A stretch of DNA of 64,000 nucleotides from an uncultured Clostridia bacterium (GTDB lineage Bacteria > Bacillota > Clostridia > TANB77 > CAG-508): positions 1 through 64,000 of the forward strand of contig CAKPCL010000004.1 in the NCBI GenBank assembly GCA_934141605.1, given 5' to 3'. The notes below the pieces were generated by a model, which was not told where the DNA came from, did not search any database, and saw only the letters and a list, made by a program, of their open reading frames with translations. Position numbers and translations under genes: made by a program. Shown here piece after piece: positions 1-8,856 of the stretch. Position 1 is the stretch's first letter. The number at the start of each line of letters is the position of its first letter.

Positions 1-503
1 AAATATTTAATTTCTGTCGTTTCAATATTTTCAATAAATTCTCCACCAATAACATTACATAATACAAATATTTTGCACACACCATAAGCATATATAGGTT
101 TATTATGTTTGTTTCTATCTTGGACTGCAATTATTTTAATTGTTTCTACATCTAATCCAGTTTCTTCTTTTACTTCCTTTATTGTATTACTTGCAACAGA
201 TTCTAAAACATCGCACCAGCCACCAGGCAATGACCAAGTCCCATTATTTTCGTGAGTTAGTAAAATTTTATCATCATTAAATATGACTGCTCTTGTATCT
301 ATTTTAGGTGTTTGATAGCCTGTTTCGTTACAAAATAAATTCTTCACTTTATCTAAATTTATATTACTTTTTTCTTTTATCATTTCTGCTGATATTTCTC
401 TTAATCTTTCATATCTTTCTATATCATATACATTATCTGTATATGCAAGTCCAGCTTGTGCTAAACTCTGTATTTCTATTGCCAATTTTAGCCATTTTTC
501 CAT
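1..503 (-). CDS. NUDIX hydrolase with NUDIX_N helical domain (3' end outside window)
   Basis: The gene starts at the ATG at 503 behind GGGAGA and runs off the left window edge, so about 167 residues are visible. Residues 1-55 form a helical N-terminal region (MEKWLKLAIEIQSLAQAG, then YERLREISAEMI) typical of the NUDIX_N family (PF12535). After it comes a NUDIX fold with the box GGWCDVLE...KEVKEETGL, in which the usual Arg of the REXXEE motif is Lys. Relatives hydrolyse nucleoside diphosphates linked to another moiety, such as ADP-ribose. The family is clear; the substrate cannot be read from the sequence. Confidence 0.88.
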   Translation of the reverse strand, partial: MEKWLKLAIEIQSLAQAGLAYTDNVYDIERYERLREISAEMIKEKSNINLDKVKNLFCNETGYQTPKIDTRAVIFNDDKILLTHENNGTWSLPGGWCDVLESVASNTIKEVKEETGLDVETIKIIAVQDRNKHNKPIYAYGVCKIFVLCNVIGGEFIENIETTEIKY

Positions 504-735
504 ATATAAATCTCCCATAAAACTTACTATTTGTCTTTTTTATATCATAAAAGCATATAACTTTCAATAAAAATAGCATATTCTTAATAAAGTAAACCCT
601 AATTTTTTATTGTATAGGTATTAGTATTGTGATATAAATTTATAAAAGAATTTTTATAATTAGTGTTACTTTTGTAAAAAAAACATCAATATAAAAGTGT
701 AAGATATCTTAAATAAAAAGGAGTTTAGATCTAAA

Positions 736-1266
736 TTGGAAAAAAATAAAGAAATAAAACATTACATAAAAAACAATGAACTAGATTTAGAAAAAATAAT
801 AAATGAATATTCTTCTTATACTGCAACAATTATAAATAACATGGCAAAAGAAAACTTAAATAATGAAGATAAAGAAGAAATAATTTCAGAAGTATTTTTT
901 ATACTATGGAAAAATAAAGAAAAACTTGACATAAATAAATATTTAAGTCCTTATATTGCAGGAATAACCAAAAATGTAGTCAAAGAATATTTAAGAAAAA
1001 TTAAAATAAATTTTGATATTTCTGATTATGAAAATAGTTTATATTGTTACGATAAAATAAATATTTTTGATAATAACATTGAAAAAATAAGCAAAATAGA
1101 AAATAGACTAAAAGAAATGAAAGAAATTGATAAAAAGATATTTTTAGATTTTTATTATTCTTCTAAATCAATTAAAGATATAGCTAAAGAGCAAAATATT
1201 TCAGAGTTCAGTGTAAAGCAAAGATTATATAGAATTAGAAATAAAATAAGAAAAGAGGTTAGATAA
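736..1266 (+). CDS. ECF-type RNA polymerase sigma factor
   Basis: This 176-aa protein has a sigma-70 region 2-like segment (about residues 20-85) and a C-terminal region 4 helix-turn-helix (about 120-172, containing SIKDIAKEQNISEFSVKQRL). The start is TTG behind AAAAGGAG at 716-723, with a rather long 12-nt spacing. The stop is one base before the next gene's ATG, so the two are translationally coupled. Sigma factor next to a DUF4179 membrane protein is a recurrent Firmicute pair, and the partner is presumably its anti-sigma factor. The regulon and signal are unknown. The 504-735 leader gives no promoter I would defend. Confidence 0.9.
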   Translation: MEKNKEIKHYIKNNELDLEKIINEYSSYTATIINNMAKENLNNEDKEEIISEVFFILWKNKEKLDINKYLSPYIAGITKNVVKEYLRKIKINFDISDYENSLYCYDKINIFDNNIEKISKIENRLKEMKEIDKKIFLDFYYSSKSIKDIAKEQNISEFSVKQRLYRIRNKIRKEVR

Positions 1267-1267
1267 T

Positions 1268-2323
1268 ATGGATAATGATAAAATTTTTGAAAAAGTAAAA
1301 ATGAAAATAGCTATATCTAAAGTAAATGAGGAGGATATAGTAATGAAAAAAAATAAAATTAATATTGGCAAAGGAATTGGAATTGCTGCATGTATTTTAT
1401 TATCAACAACAGGTGTTGTATGTGCTACTAACTATATGATAAATAAATTTGGAGATAATGCAAGTGATGGAGTCCAAACAGCTGTTGACAGTGGTTATGT
1501 AAGTGATGTTAATTCAAATTATAAAACTGCAAACGGAATTAGTGTAAATGTAAATTCATTTGTATTAGATGATTCAAATTTTGATATGTCTTTTAATGTG
1601 AAATTTGATGAAAATTATAAATTAGAAGATATGTTAAGATTTGATATAATGGATTTAAAAGTTGTAAATGAAAAAGGTGAAAAAGTTTTTGCAACAAAAG
1701 AATTAGAATCAGAAGAAATGCAAAAACTGTATAAAACAGAACAAGAAGCAATGGAAAACTATGATAGTTATTCCGGTAGTTATGGAGAAAATTGTGAAAA
1801 AGTAAGTGACAATGAAATTAAGTTTAATTTAACAGCAACTGGCAGTAATGACTTATTTCCAGAGTCTCAAAAGTTAATTATTACATTTAATAAATTAAGA
1901 ATTAGTAAATGGGTAGAAAATAATAAAGAAGAAACTATATTAAAAGGTAATTGGAGCTATGAAATTGATGTTCCAGAAGAGATGTCTAAATCAAATATTA
2001 TTAATTATAAATTAAAATCAATAAGTGACGAAAATTATAAGTTTGAAAAAGCATATTGCTCAAATACAGCATTTAAAATATATTTAAACAATTGCACTGG
2101 TATAGGATGGAACGACAAAGATTGTGTTGAAAATTCAAAAGGAGATAAGTTTTATCCTTCACAAAGGTCTGATGGAGATGGAGAAATTAGTACAAATAAA
2201 GATGGAACAATAAAATTCCATAATACTTATAATTTAACAAATTATGATACAACTGATACATTAAAAGTTCATTTGCATAAAACAAATGGCGAAGAAGTAC
2301 TTGTTGAATTAGTAAAAGAATAA
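1268..2323 (+). CDS. DUF4179-type membrane protein, putative anti-sigma factor
   Basis: This 351-aa protein has a short cytoplasmic N-terminus (about 1-30), one transmembrane segment (about 32-54, IGIAACILLSTTGVVCA) and a large extracytoplasmic part rich in beta-prone and acidic sequence. That layout, directly after an ECF sigma gene, is typical of DUF4179 anti-sigma proteins. The N-terminal cytoplasmic piece that would hold the sigma factor is only about 25-30 residues. A second ideal ribosome binding site (GAGGAGG, 1328-1334) precedes an in-frame ATG at 1343. It would start a 326-aa form just before the membrane segment and without the sigma-facing residues. Anti-sigma activity is inferred from context. 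Confidence 0.8.
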   Translation: MDNDKIFEKVKMKIAISKVNEEDIVMKKNKINIGKGIGIAACILLSTTGVVCATNYMINKFGDNASDGVQTAVDSGYVSDVNSNYKTANGISVNVNSFVLDDSNFDMSFNVKFDENYKLEDMLRFDIMDLKVVNEKGEKVFATKELESEEMQKLYKTEQEAMENYDSYSGSYGENCEKVSDNEIKFNLTATGSNDLFPESQKLIITFNKLRISKWVENNKEETILKGNWSYEIDVPEEMSKSNIINYKLKSISDENYKFEKAYCSNTAFKIYLNNCTGIGWNDKDCVENSKGDKFYPSQRSDGDGEISTNKDGTIKFHNTYNLTNYDTTDTLKVHLHKTNGEEVLVELVKE

Positions 2324-2363
2324 AAGCAGACATTAATAACATTAGCACTTATTATAACATTTT

Positions 2364-2397
2364 AAAATCCCTCGGCTTAGCCGAAGGATTTTTTATT
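2364..2397. terminator. Bidirectional Rho-independent terminator
   Basis: The inverted repeat AAAATCC-C-TCGGC / GCCGA-A-GGATTTT closes a TTA loop, with one mismatch. It has A runs on one side and T runs on the other. It lies between the convergent DUF4179 gene and RNA methyltransferase gene and can serve both. Confidence 0.85.
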
Positions 2398-3288
2398 TTA
2401 TTTTTTTATAAGTTTTGCCACAAAAAAGCCTTCATAAAGTTCATTTGGACAAACACATAATGTACCATCTATTTTAGTTGGAAGTACTGGTATGTTCTCA
2501 ATTCCAGTAAAATCAATAGGAACTACTTCAACTTTTCCAGTGCTTAAAACATTTTGAATTATGTCTTCATTTTCACAAGCCAAGACAGAGCATGTTGAAT
2601 AAACCATTTCGCTCCCCGGCTTTAATATTTTTATTGCTTTTTTTAATAAATTTAATTGTGCTGACATAGACCTTTCAACCAATTCTTTTGTAAATTCATT
2701 TTTAATTTTATTATCATTTATAACCAATGTCCCGCTTCCACTACAAGGCGCATCTAACAAAATTTGATCAAATGAGAAGAAATCGTCTATGTATCTTGCA
2801 TCTTTTGTCATTACAAAAACACTCGTTGCTCCCTGTTTATCTATATTATACTTTAGCCTTTCAGCCCTTATCTTGTTTTTCTCACATGCTGTAATATGTG
2901 CTTTATTTTTAGAAAGTGCCGCCATCTGCGTTGTTTTTCCTCCTGGAGCTGCTGCCATATCTAAAATATCTGCTCTTTCTTTTGGTCCTAATATAATAGG
3001 AGGCAACATTGATGATAAGCTTTGTAAATATATTTCACCATTTTTGTAAATATCTAATTCTTGAATTGTTTTTTTGTCCGCATTTTTCACTATAATTGCT
3101 TCTTCATACCATGGTATTCTGTCATATTCTATATTAGTTTGTTTTAATTTTTCTTCTATTTCTATAATACTGCTTTTTAAAGTATTTACTCTAAATGTAG
3201 TTTTTCTTTGTTTTGTATAACCTTCAATGATTTTTTTTGCTATTTCAATTCCATATTGTTCCTCTAGCATTTTAGATAAAAATTCCAT
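2398..3288 (-). CDS. NOL1/NOP2/Sun-family RNA m5C methyltransferase
   Basis: This 296-aa SAM-dependent enzyme probably methylates cytosine C5 in 16S rRNA or tRNA. The SAM-binding motif DMAAAPGGKT is at 110-119, motif IV DAPCSGSG at 179-186 and motif VI YSTCS at 230-234. The motif VI Cys is the expected nucleophile and the motif IV Cys the release residue. The protein ends after the catalytic domain, shorter than RsmB or RsmF, and lacks a C-terminal PUA extension, so the exact target is unassigned. The start ATG follows AGGGGGAT. It is divergent from the tetR-like gene. Confidence 0.88.
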   Translation of the reverse strand: MEFLSKMLEEQYGIEIAKKIIEGYTKQRKTTFRVNTLKSSIIEIEEKLKQTNIEYDRIPWYEEAIIVKNADKKTIQELDIYKNGEIYLQSLSSMLPPIILGPKERADILDMAAAPGGKTTQMAALSKNKAHITACEKNKIRAERLKYNIDKQGATSVFVMTKDARYIDDFFSFDQILLDAPCSGSGTLVINDNKIKNEFTKELVERSMSAQLNLLKKAIKILKPGSEMVYSTCSVLACENEDIIQNVLSTGKVEVVPIDFTGIENIPVLPTKIDGTLCVCPNELYEGFFVAKLIKK

Positions 3289-3371
3289 ATTATCCCCCTA
3301 TTTATTATTGCTTTTCCACAATTATACCACTCCTTGTGAATTATTTAAATAAAAATTTCATAAAATTTTAC

Positions 3372-3428
3372 TTGACAAATGGAACATTTCAGAGTATACT
3401 GGTATACGATATAAGTATATCAGTATAC
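3372..3428 (+). promoter_or_regulatory. Promoter with overlapping palindromic operators for the tetR-yhgE operon
   Basis: TTGACA (3372-3377) and TATACT (3395-3400) are separated by exactly 17 nt. The -10 box is embedded in a palindrome GTATAC-TG-GTATAC (3394-3407). A second palindrome, GATATA-AG-TATATC (3408-3421), and another GTATAC (3423-3428) follow immediately. A dimeric regulator bound here would block the promoter, so autorepression by the TetR-family protein encoded 16 nt downstream is the simple reading. Confidence 0.85.
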
Positions 3429-3443
3429 CATGGAGGTGAAAAG

Positions 3444-4010
3444 ATGAAAGAAGAACAAATTGTAAATGCAGCAAGAGATTTATTTACTATGTATGGCTAT
3501 AAAAAAGTATCTATGGACGAAATTGCAAAAAAAGCAGGAGTTACAAAAAGAACCGTATATATGTACTTTAAGAGCAAAGAAGAACTATTAAAATACTTCA
3601 TAAATGAAGAAATTCAGAATATGAAAAAAATAGTAGAACAGTCTGAAGATACAAATAAATCATTTATGGAAAATATACATCAAGTAATTGTAAAGCTAAT
3701 AAAATACACCAGAAATAGAAAATTACTGCATTTAATTTTTCAAGAATCTGAAGCTTTTAAAAATGAAACCGTCATTGAAAGCATAAAAGCGATAGACACT
3801 TCAATTCAAAATTATATAAAAGAAAAGCTAGAATATGCCGTAGATAAAGGCTATATAAAAGTTAAAGATATAGACATAACAGCTTTTCTTATTTATAAGA
3901 TGTATATAGCTCTAATGTTTGAATGGAATGAACAAGAGAAAAAAATTGATGAAGAGTCGATAACAGAGAATATTATTTATATTTTAAAAAATGGATTAGA
4001 AAGAAGGTAA
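3444..4010 (+). CDS. TetR/AcrR-family transcriptional regulator
   Basis: The ATG at 3444 follows GGAGGTGA with 4-nt spacing and begins MKEEQIVNAARDLF, the usual TetR N-terminus. An in-frame ATG at 3336 would place the promoter and operator inside the gene and is rejected. The product is 188 aa. Its helix-turn-helix lies at about residues 10-47 (VSMDEIAKKAGVTKRTVYMYF), followed by an all-helical ligand domain. It is followed after 6 nt by the YhgE/Pip gene, the same pairing as B. subtilis yhgD-yhgE, so it probably represses its own operon. Confidence 0.92.
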   Translation: MKEEQIVNAARDLFTMYGYKKVSMDEIAKKAGVTKRTVYMYFKSKEELLKYFINEEIQNMKKIVEQSEDTNKSFMENIHQVIVKLIKYTRNRKLLHLIFQESEAFKNETVIESIKAIDTSIQNYIKEKLEYAVDKGYIKVKDIDITAFLIYKMYIALMFEWNEQEKKIDEESITENIIYILKNGLERR

Positions 4011-4016
4011 ATTTAA

Positions 4017-6080
4017 ATGGATAAGAAAAAAATTATGAAAGCTATAGTATTTATTGCCGTTTTACTTATTCCAATAATGTACAGCTTTTTCTATTTAAAA
4101 GCATATTGGGACCCATATGGAAACCTAGAAGACATAAAAGTTGCTATAGTTAATTTAGACGAAGGAGAAAATGGTGAAAATCAAGGAACAAAACTTGTAG
4201 ACTCACTAAAAGAAAAAGATGTTGTAAATATATGTGATGCAACAGAAGAAGACGCTAATAATGGTTTAGTAAATAGAGAATATTATGCAGTTATTACAAT
4301 ACCAAGTGATTTCACACATACACTAAATAATGCTGAAAACTCAGATAGAGTTAAAGCTACAATAAAATATGCACCAAATCAAAAAACAAATTATCTAGCA
4401 TCACAAATTATCAATAAAATAGTTGCTTCAACAGAAACTGCCCTACAAGGTCAAATTTCAAAAGGAGTTGTTGAAAAATTATCAGATAATTTAAGAGATG
4501 TACCTGAAAGTCTTAAAGAAATAAGTTCTGGTGCAGATGAAATACTTAACGGAACAAAAAGTCTAACAGACGGTTTATCTACAATGAAAGACGGAACAGA
4601 AACTCTTTCAAATAGCTACAATCAATTTGATGATGGATTAAAAGCAGTATCAACTGGTGCTAGCACATTAGATAATGGTTTAAGTAATTTAAAAACAGGT
4701 GTAGACCAAGTTGAGTCTGGAAGTTCAGATTTATCTGAAGCATTATCATTATTAAATAATGGTGCTTCAACACTTGAAAAAAGTGGTGTTGAAGGTATCC
4801 AAAAATTAACAGCAGGAATTGATTCACTTTCAACTGGAAGTACATCATTAAATTCAGGAGTTACACAATATGTAGCCGGTGTAAATGCTTACAATGAAAA
4901 AACAACAAGTTTAATGAAAGCAATTGTTGCTTACGGAGACGCAAATCCCGCAGTTCTTCAAGATGAAAATATTGCACAAATATATGGTATGTCAAAATTA
5001 ATATTAGCTTCAAATACATCAGATAAATTAGCTACAAACGGAGAAGCATTAGTACAAGGAAGTTCAAATTTAAAAGCTGGAGTTGATACATTTAAAAACT
5101 CATCAAGTAGTTTGAGTAAACTTGGTGAAGGTATTACAACATTAAAAACATCAATTTCACAAATACAAGCTGGTGCAAATAAATTGCAAACAGGTACACA
5201 ACAATTATCAGATGGAACAAATCAATTAAAGACTGGTAGTCAATCGTTAAAAGACGGAACAAAAACATTAGAAAATAATTCAACAAAAATTAAAGAAGCA
5301 TTAACTTCATTACAAACAGGTACACAAACTGCATATGATGGTAGCAAAGAGTTAAATCAAGGTGTTAAAACATTTAAAGATGAAGTTGAAAATGGCTTAA
5401 CAGAAGCAAAAGAAAAAATTAAAAAATTAGATGGCTTAAATAATTACATTGAAGATCCTGTTGAAATAGTTGAAGAAGATTATGGTGAAATAAGTTCTTA
5501 TGGTGTTTCTTTCACTCCTCTATTCCTTTCTATAGGATTATGGGTTGGTGGACTTATGGCTTTCGTAGTTCTTTACTATGATCAAGATAAGAGATTTAAA
5601 TTATTAGGTAAATATGCAGATAATAAATTACTTAGAATATTATTGTATGTTGGCATAGGTGCTGTTCAAGGTATTATTACAGGATTTTTACTAAAATTAG
5701 GTTTAGGCTTTGATGTTACAAGTAATTGGTTATATTATTCTTCTTGTGTATTAGTGTCTGTTGTGTTTATTAGTATTATTCAGTTACTAATTGTTAACTT
5801 TGGCGATGTTGGTAAGTTTATTGGTTTATTAATTTTAGTTTTACAACTTGCCGCTTCTGGCGGAACTTTCCCTGTTGAGACTGTTTCTAAGGGATTCCAA
5901 ATAATTTCACCTTACTTGCCTATGACTTATACTATTAGATTGTTGAAAGAATCTATAATTCTAGAAGATGCTGGTTTCGTTGGTCAAAATGTTGCTATTC
6001 TTGCTGGTATCGCTGTTGTTTGCTTAGCTTTGACAGTTGTTTGCGATGTTATTAGAACTAAGAAGAAAGTGTCTGAATAA
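4017..6080 (+). CDS. YhgE/Pip-family membrane protein
   Basis: This 687-aa protein has an N-terminal membrane anchor (about 7-28) followed by the YhgE N-terminal domain (YWDPYGNLEDIKVAIVNLDE). A long extracytoplasmic stretch (about 160-480) is made of short repeats of the type L-x-x-G-x-x-x-L. The C-terminal membrane domain (about 495-680) has roughly six helices and resembles ABC-2 permeases. Relatives include Lactococcus Pip and B. subtilis YueB, which are phage adhesion receptors, and the T7SS factor EsaA. With its TetR neighbour, a surface or export function controlled by a small ligand is likely. The substrate is unknown. Confidence 0.87.
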   Translation: MDKKKIMKAIVFIAVLLIPIMYSFFYLKAYWDPYGNLEDIKVAIVNLDEGENGENQGTKLVDSLKEKDVVNICDATEEDANNGLVNREYYAVITIPSDFTHTLNNAENSDRVKATIKYAPNQKTNYLASQIINKIVASTETALQGQISKGVVEKLSDNLRDVPESLKEISSGADEILNGTKSLTDGLSTMKDGTETLSNSYNQFDDGLKAVSTGASTLDNGLSNLKTGVDQVESGSSDLSEALSLLNNGASTLEKSGVEGIQKLTAGIDSLSTGSTSLNSGVTQYVAGVNAYNEKTTSLMKAIVAYGDANPAVLQDENIAQIYGMSKLILASNTSDKLATNGEALVQGSSNLKAGVDTFKNSSSSLSKLGEGITTLKTSISQIQAGANKLQTGTQQLSDGTNQLKTGSQSLKDGTKTLENNSTKIKEALTSLQTGTQTAYDGSKELNQGVKTFKDEVENGLTEAKEKIKKLDGLNNYIEDPVEIVEEDYGEISSYGVSFTPLFLSIGLWVGGLMAFVVLYYDQDKRFKLLGKYADNKLLRILLYVGIGAVQGIITGFLLKLGLGFDVTSNWLYYSSCVLVSVVFISIIQLLIVNFGDVGKFIGLLILVLQLAASGGTFPVETVSKGFQIISPYLPMTYTIRLLKESIILEDAGFVGQNVAILAGIAVVCLALTVVCDVIRTKKKVSE

Positions 6081-6128
6081 TTTATAAATTTTATATTATT
6101 ATAAATTTAATGTTTTTATAAAAGTTTA

Positions 6129-6166
6129 AGAACCAAATTGGTTTTACACAATTTGGTTCTTTTATA
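6129..6166 (+). terminator. Rho-independent terminator after yhgE-like gene
   Basis: A perfect 12-bp stem, AGAACCAAATTG (6129-6140) with CAATTTGGTTCT (6149-6160), is followed by TTTATAT. It closes the tetR-yhgE operon. Confidence 0.88.
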
Positions 6167-6184
6167 TATTTATCCTATAATACT

Positions 6185-6430
6185 TTACATATAAATAGTA
6201 TTTCCTTTAAATTTGTGTTTTTTCTGTCCATGCATTAGTTTTAAATCGTCTATAAAATGTATTATACTTTTTGTCTTTCCTTTTCTTTTTAACACTTCCA
6301 TTATAAAATTTGAATCTAATATTCCCTCTGTACTATAACTCATAACAATATAATCTGATTTGATGCTATCTATAAGTTTTTCAAATTCTTCTTTTACATC
6401 TTTTTTTATTCCTTTTGGTCTACCCTTTTA
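6185..6430 (-). pseudogene. Remnant of a D12-class DNA adenine methyltransferase (C-terminal part)
   Basis: About 80 codons are open on the minus strand and end at a TAA at 6185-6187. They contain YIVMSYSTEGILDSNF and a basic tail. This resembles the NLVISYSNKGVIS segment and C-terminus of the intact D12 methyltransferase at 15433-16464. There is no start codon, no ribosome binding site and no catalytic motif, and an in-frame stop lies just upstream. It is outside the left att-like repeat, so it is probably debris from an earlier insertion. Assignment rests on the short SYS-x-x-G motif. Confidence 0.5.
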
Positions 6431-6542
6431 TTAACTTTCATACTTTTATACTTCACCTTTAATATTACATAGATAAAATAGCTTCGTGTCAATATTTTTA
6501 TGTGTTTTAAATATATTTATTATGTATTTTTTATATGTATGT

Positions 6543-6568
6543 AAATAGGTATTTTTTTGTACCTATTT
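6543..6568. terminator. Terminator-like hairpin in gene-free segment
   Basis: AAATAGGTA (6543-6551) pairs with TACCTATTT (6560-6568) around an AT-rich loop. There is a T-rich tract on both sides of this 6431-6625 stretch. I see no gene in 6431-6625. Confidence 0.45.
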
Positions 6569-6658
6569 TATGTTTCATGTTTTTTATCTTTTTTCTTTTT
6601 TCTTATCCTTATCTTTGATTTTTTTAATAGTTACAATCTCTTGCGATTCTAAATTTGG

Positions 6659-6702
6659 GGTTGTTGGAGATAGACTTGAACTATTGGCCTTCGGGTTATG
6701 AG
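6659..6702 (-). repeat. Left attachment-site-like fragment: diverged 3' half of initiator tRNA
   Basis: Read on the minus strand this is the anticodon-to-acceptor half of an initiator tRNA: CTCATAACCCGAAGG, then a diverged T-arm and acceptor. It is followed at 6626-6650 by a decayed copy of the hairpin that follows the right-hand fragment (ATCTCTTGCGA shared). The 15-bp core CCTTCGGGTTATGAG (6688-6702) is identical to 26898-26912 in the same orientation. It is the probable left end of the 20-kb element. Confidence 0.75.
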
Positions 6703-6822
6703 AATTCAATTAGCTATTTTTGAAGTTTATTGAAATGTTTAGTTTTTATTGAAATATAAGTGTTTATAGCACTTTTCTTTTACTGAACTCTTGTGCGGTT
6801 TTAGGGCATTTTTGTGGGCTTT

Positions 6823-6899
6823 TGTCCCCTTTCTGTCCCCAAGATTTTGAAAGTCTTGTCGCACAAGATGTTCAAATATACATTTGCAAATTGGGGACA
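6823..6899. repeat. Left-end TGTCCCC repeats, putative integrase arm sites
   Basis: TGTCCCC occurs at 6823-6829 and 6834-6840 (11-bp period) and inverted as GGGGACA at 6893-6899. The same 11-bp-spaced direct pair occurs near the other element end (26777-26794). Paired direct repeats near both att cores are what arm-type integrase sites look like. This is an inference from pattern only. Confidence 0.5.
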
Positions 6900-6932
6900 T
6901 TTTTTAATTTTATATAATTTGGAGGTTTATTT

Positions 6933-7226
6933 ATGAATAGTTTTAGAGAAGTTAATGATGATATTATTAAGGAATGGTTAGAATTTAGAGAGGAGACTGC
7001 ATTTTGTAATATGACTCCTCAAGATAAAAAATATTGTATATATTTTGATGAATTGGCTGAAAAAATTTTAAATAATGTACCAAAACAAAATAAGAAATAT
7101 GTCCAGAAGCAATTAGATCAGCTTGATAAAAACTTTATGGATTATCTTTGTTACTGGAATGAGAAATATTATAGAAATGGTTTTGTAGATGGAAGTCAGC
7201 TTGTTATGGGGTGTTTAAACAAATAG
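6933..7226 (+). CDS. Hypothetical protein of the integrative element (97 aa)
   Basis: The ATG follows GGAGGT (6921-6926) and the gene ends in TAG just before a strong terminator, so it is probably expressed. The product is helical and charged, with no signal peptide. Its C-terminal segment KYYRNGFVDGSQLVMG recalls small helical proteins common in Firmicute prophages and conjugative elements, but I do not recognise the family securely. It is the first gene inside the left end and is convergent with the KAP NTPase gene. No function is assigned. Confidence 0.7.
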   Translation: MNSFREVNDDIIKEWLEFREETAFCNMTPQDKKYCIYFDELAEKILNNVPKQNKKYVQKQLDQLDKNFMDYLCYWNEKYYRNGFVDGSQLVMGCLNK

Positions 7227-7227
7227 T

Positions 7228-7257
7228 AAAAGGCGAGAACATAATCTCGCCTTTTTT
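7228..7257. terminator. Bidirectional Rho-independent terminator
   Basis: AAAGGCGAGA pairs with TCTCGCCTTT around ACATAA, with a run of T on the right and A on the left. It separates the 97-aa gene from the convergent KAP NTPase gene. Confidence 0.87.
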
Positions 7258-7258
7258 C

Positions 7259-8644
7259 TTATAGCCATTTATTAATTTCTTCTAATATTTCTTTTCTTTG
7301 CACTAAAAATTTATCAAGTTTAGTCCCCATTTCTTCTATACATTTACTATAATTATTATTAAAATAAAGAGTAAATCTTTTACTTATTGAATCCTTATAT
7401 AATTCTAACCATAGATTTGTTTCAATAACCACTCCTAATTTATTTTCAATTCCGAATATATCTATTCTGTCTTTAATTAAATCGTCTGGATTTAACATAA
7501 ATTGAAATAAATCTACTGGAATATATATAGTCTTTTCACCTTTAGCTTTACGCAACGATATTTTATAGTCATTAAATGCTATTTTTTTTCTAATTGAGAC
7601 ATGTGATGTTTCAAATTCCAATTTACTGCCTAACAAATCCATCTTTTTATTTTTTATCATATATAAATAATTATTTTGTTCAAATTCACTTTCTATTATA
7701 AAAAATAAAACCCAAATAATATTCCATACTTTTTCTTCATCTAATAATTTTTTCTCTATTAATTGATTTCTAACTAAATAATATCTAAAAAAAACTTTTT
7801 TTAATTTTCTTGGATTGATAAAATTGATTTCTGTTAAAAACTCTTCTATTACACTAATTTTATTTTCATCTAGTTTTCCTAAACTTGCTTTTAAAAATAA
7901 ACTTAAATTTATGGCTTTATTTGGCATATTAAACGATACTGGAAATATTTTATCTAAAAAACTTTCAGCTTTATTTTCTTCATTATTATATTTATTCATT
8001 AGAGCTAATGAAACTGCTTTTTTATCAATTCCAAAAATAAATATAATATCTTGTACAGACAATAACAATTTAATATTATAAATTATATTAAGCATATTTT
8101 CACTATTACACCTATCCAAATCATCTATAAATACAATTATTTTTTTATTTTTCTTTTCTATATACTTTTTTACCTTATCTTGAAATGTTTTTATAAAATT
8201 ATCCATATTATTACTTGGATCTATTTCTTTTTCTAATTGTTCAAAAGCTTTTTCCATATCATATGATACTAGTGGAATATTTACATTTATACCTTTTCCT
8301 AGTATAATAAATGCTTGCAATAATCCTTTTCGTGTTGAATCATCCAATTTTATTTTTTCAAGAATCTTATTTAAAATTTTTATACTTAAATTGCTATAAT
8401 CACTTTCTTCTCTCCACATATCTATCCATATTTTTTCATATTTATCGTTTTCTAGCTTTTCAGCAATAGTTTTCATTAAAGAAGATTTTCCATTTCCCCA
8501 TTCTCCATAAATTGCAATCATATTATTTTTTGATAATAATTCACTATCAGTTTCAATAAATTTTGCTATTGAATTAGCCTTTTCTAAACTTCCTAAAAAG
8601 TCATTAGTCTCATTTAAAATAATTGGTTCTTCTGTTAAATTCAT
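7259..8644 (-). CDS. KAP-family P-loop NTPase
   Basis: This 461-aa protein has Walker A GEWGNGKS at 47-54 and Walker B IIVFIDDLDRC at 168-178. Downstream is a long helical segment with no obvious membrane insertion. The DDLDR signature and the spacing identify the KAP NTPase domain (PF07693), found in the phage-exclusion protein PifA and in many defence loci. It is the last gene of the minus-strand operon that begins with the HNH gene at 15351. Its ATG overlaps, as ATGA, the stop codon that the HEPN-like gene would use if its internal UGA were read through. A defence role is inferred from family and place. Confidence 0.85.
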   Translation of the reverse strand: MNLTEEPIILNETNDFLGSLEKANSIAKFIETDSELLSKNNMIAIYGEWGNGKSSLMKTIAEKLENDKYEKIWIDMWREESDYSNLSIKILNKILEKIKLDDSTRKGLLQAFIILGKGINVNIPLVSYDMEKAFEQLEKEIDPSNNMDNFIKTFQDKVKKYIEKKNKKIIVFIDDLDRCNSENMLNIIYNIKLLLSVQDIIFIFGIDKKAVSLALMNKYNNEENKAESFLDKIFPVSFNMPNKAINLSLFLKASLGKLDENKISVIEEFLTEINFINPRKLKKVFFRYYLVRNQLIEKKLLDEEKVWNIIWVLFFIIESEFEQNNYLYMIKNKKMDLLGSKLEFETSHVSIRKKIAFNDYKISLRKAKGEKTIYIPVDLFQFMLNPDDLIKDRIDIFGIENKLGVVIETNLWLELYKDSISKRFTLYFNNNYSKCIEEMGTKLDKFLVQRKEILEEINKWL

Positions 8645-8856
8645 ATTCTTTCTCCTTCTTTTATACTTTTAATTATTTCGTCTATTTTTTCTAATTGTTT
8701 TCGAGTAAAATACTTTCTTAAAACTCTTTTACAGTAGTTATCTACTATTTCCTTTTGTACATTAATGCTTTCTATTTGTGTTTTTATGTCTTCTATAAAA
8801 AATGTACTTAATTCTTTTTCTTCTTCAATTCTAATTTTAAATAAATCATCTGGCTC

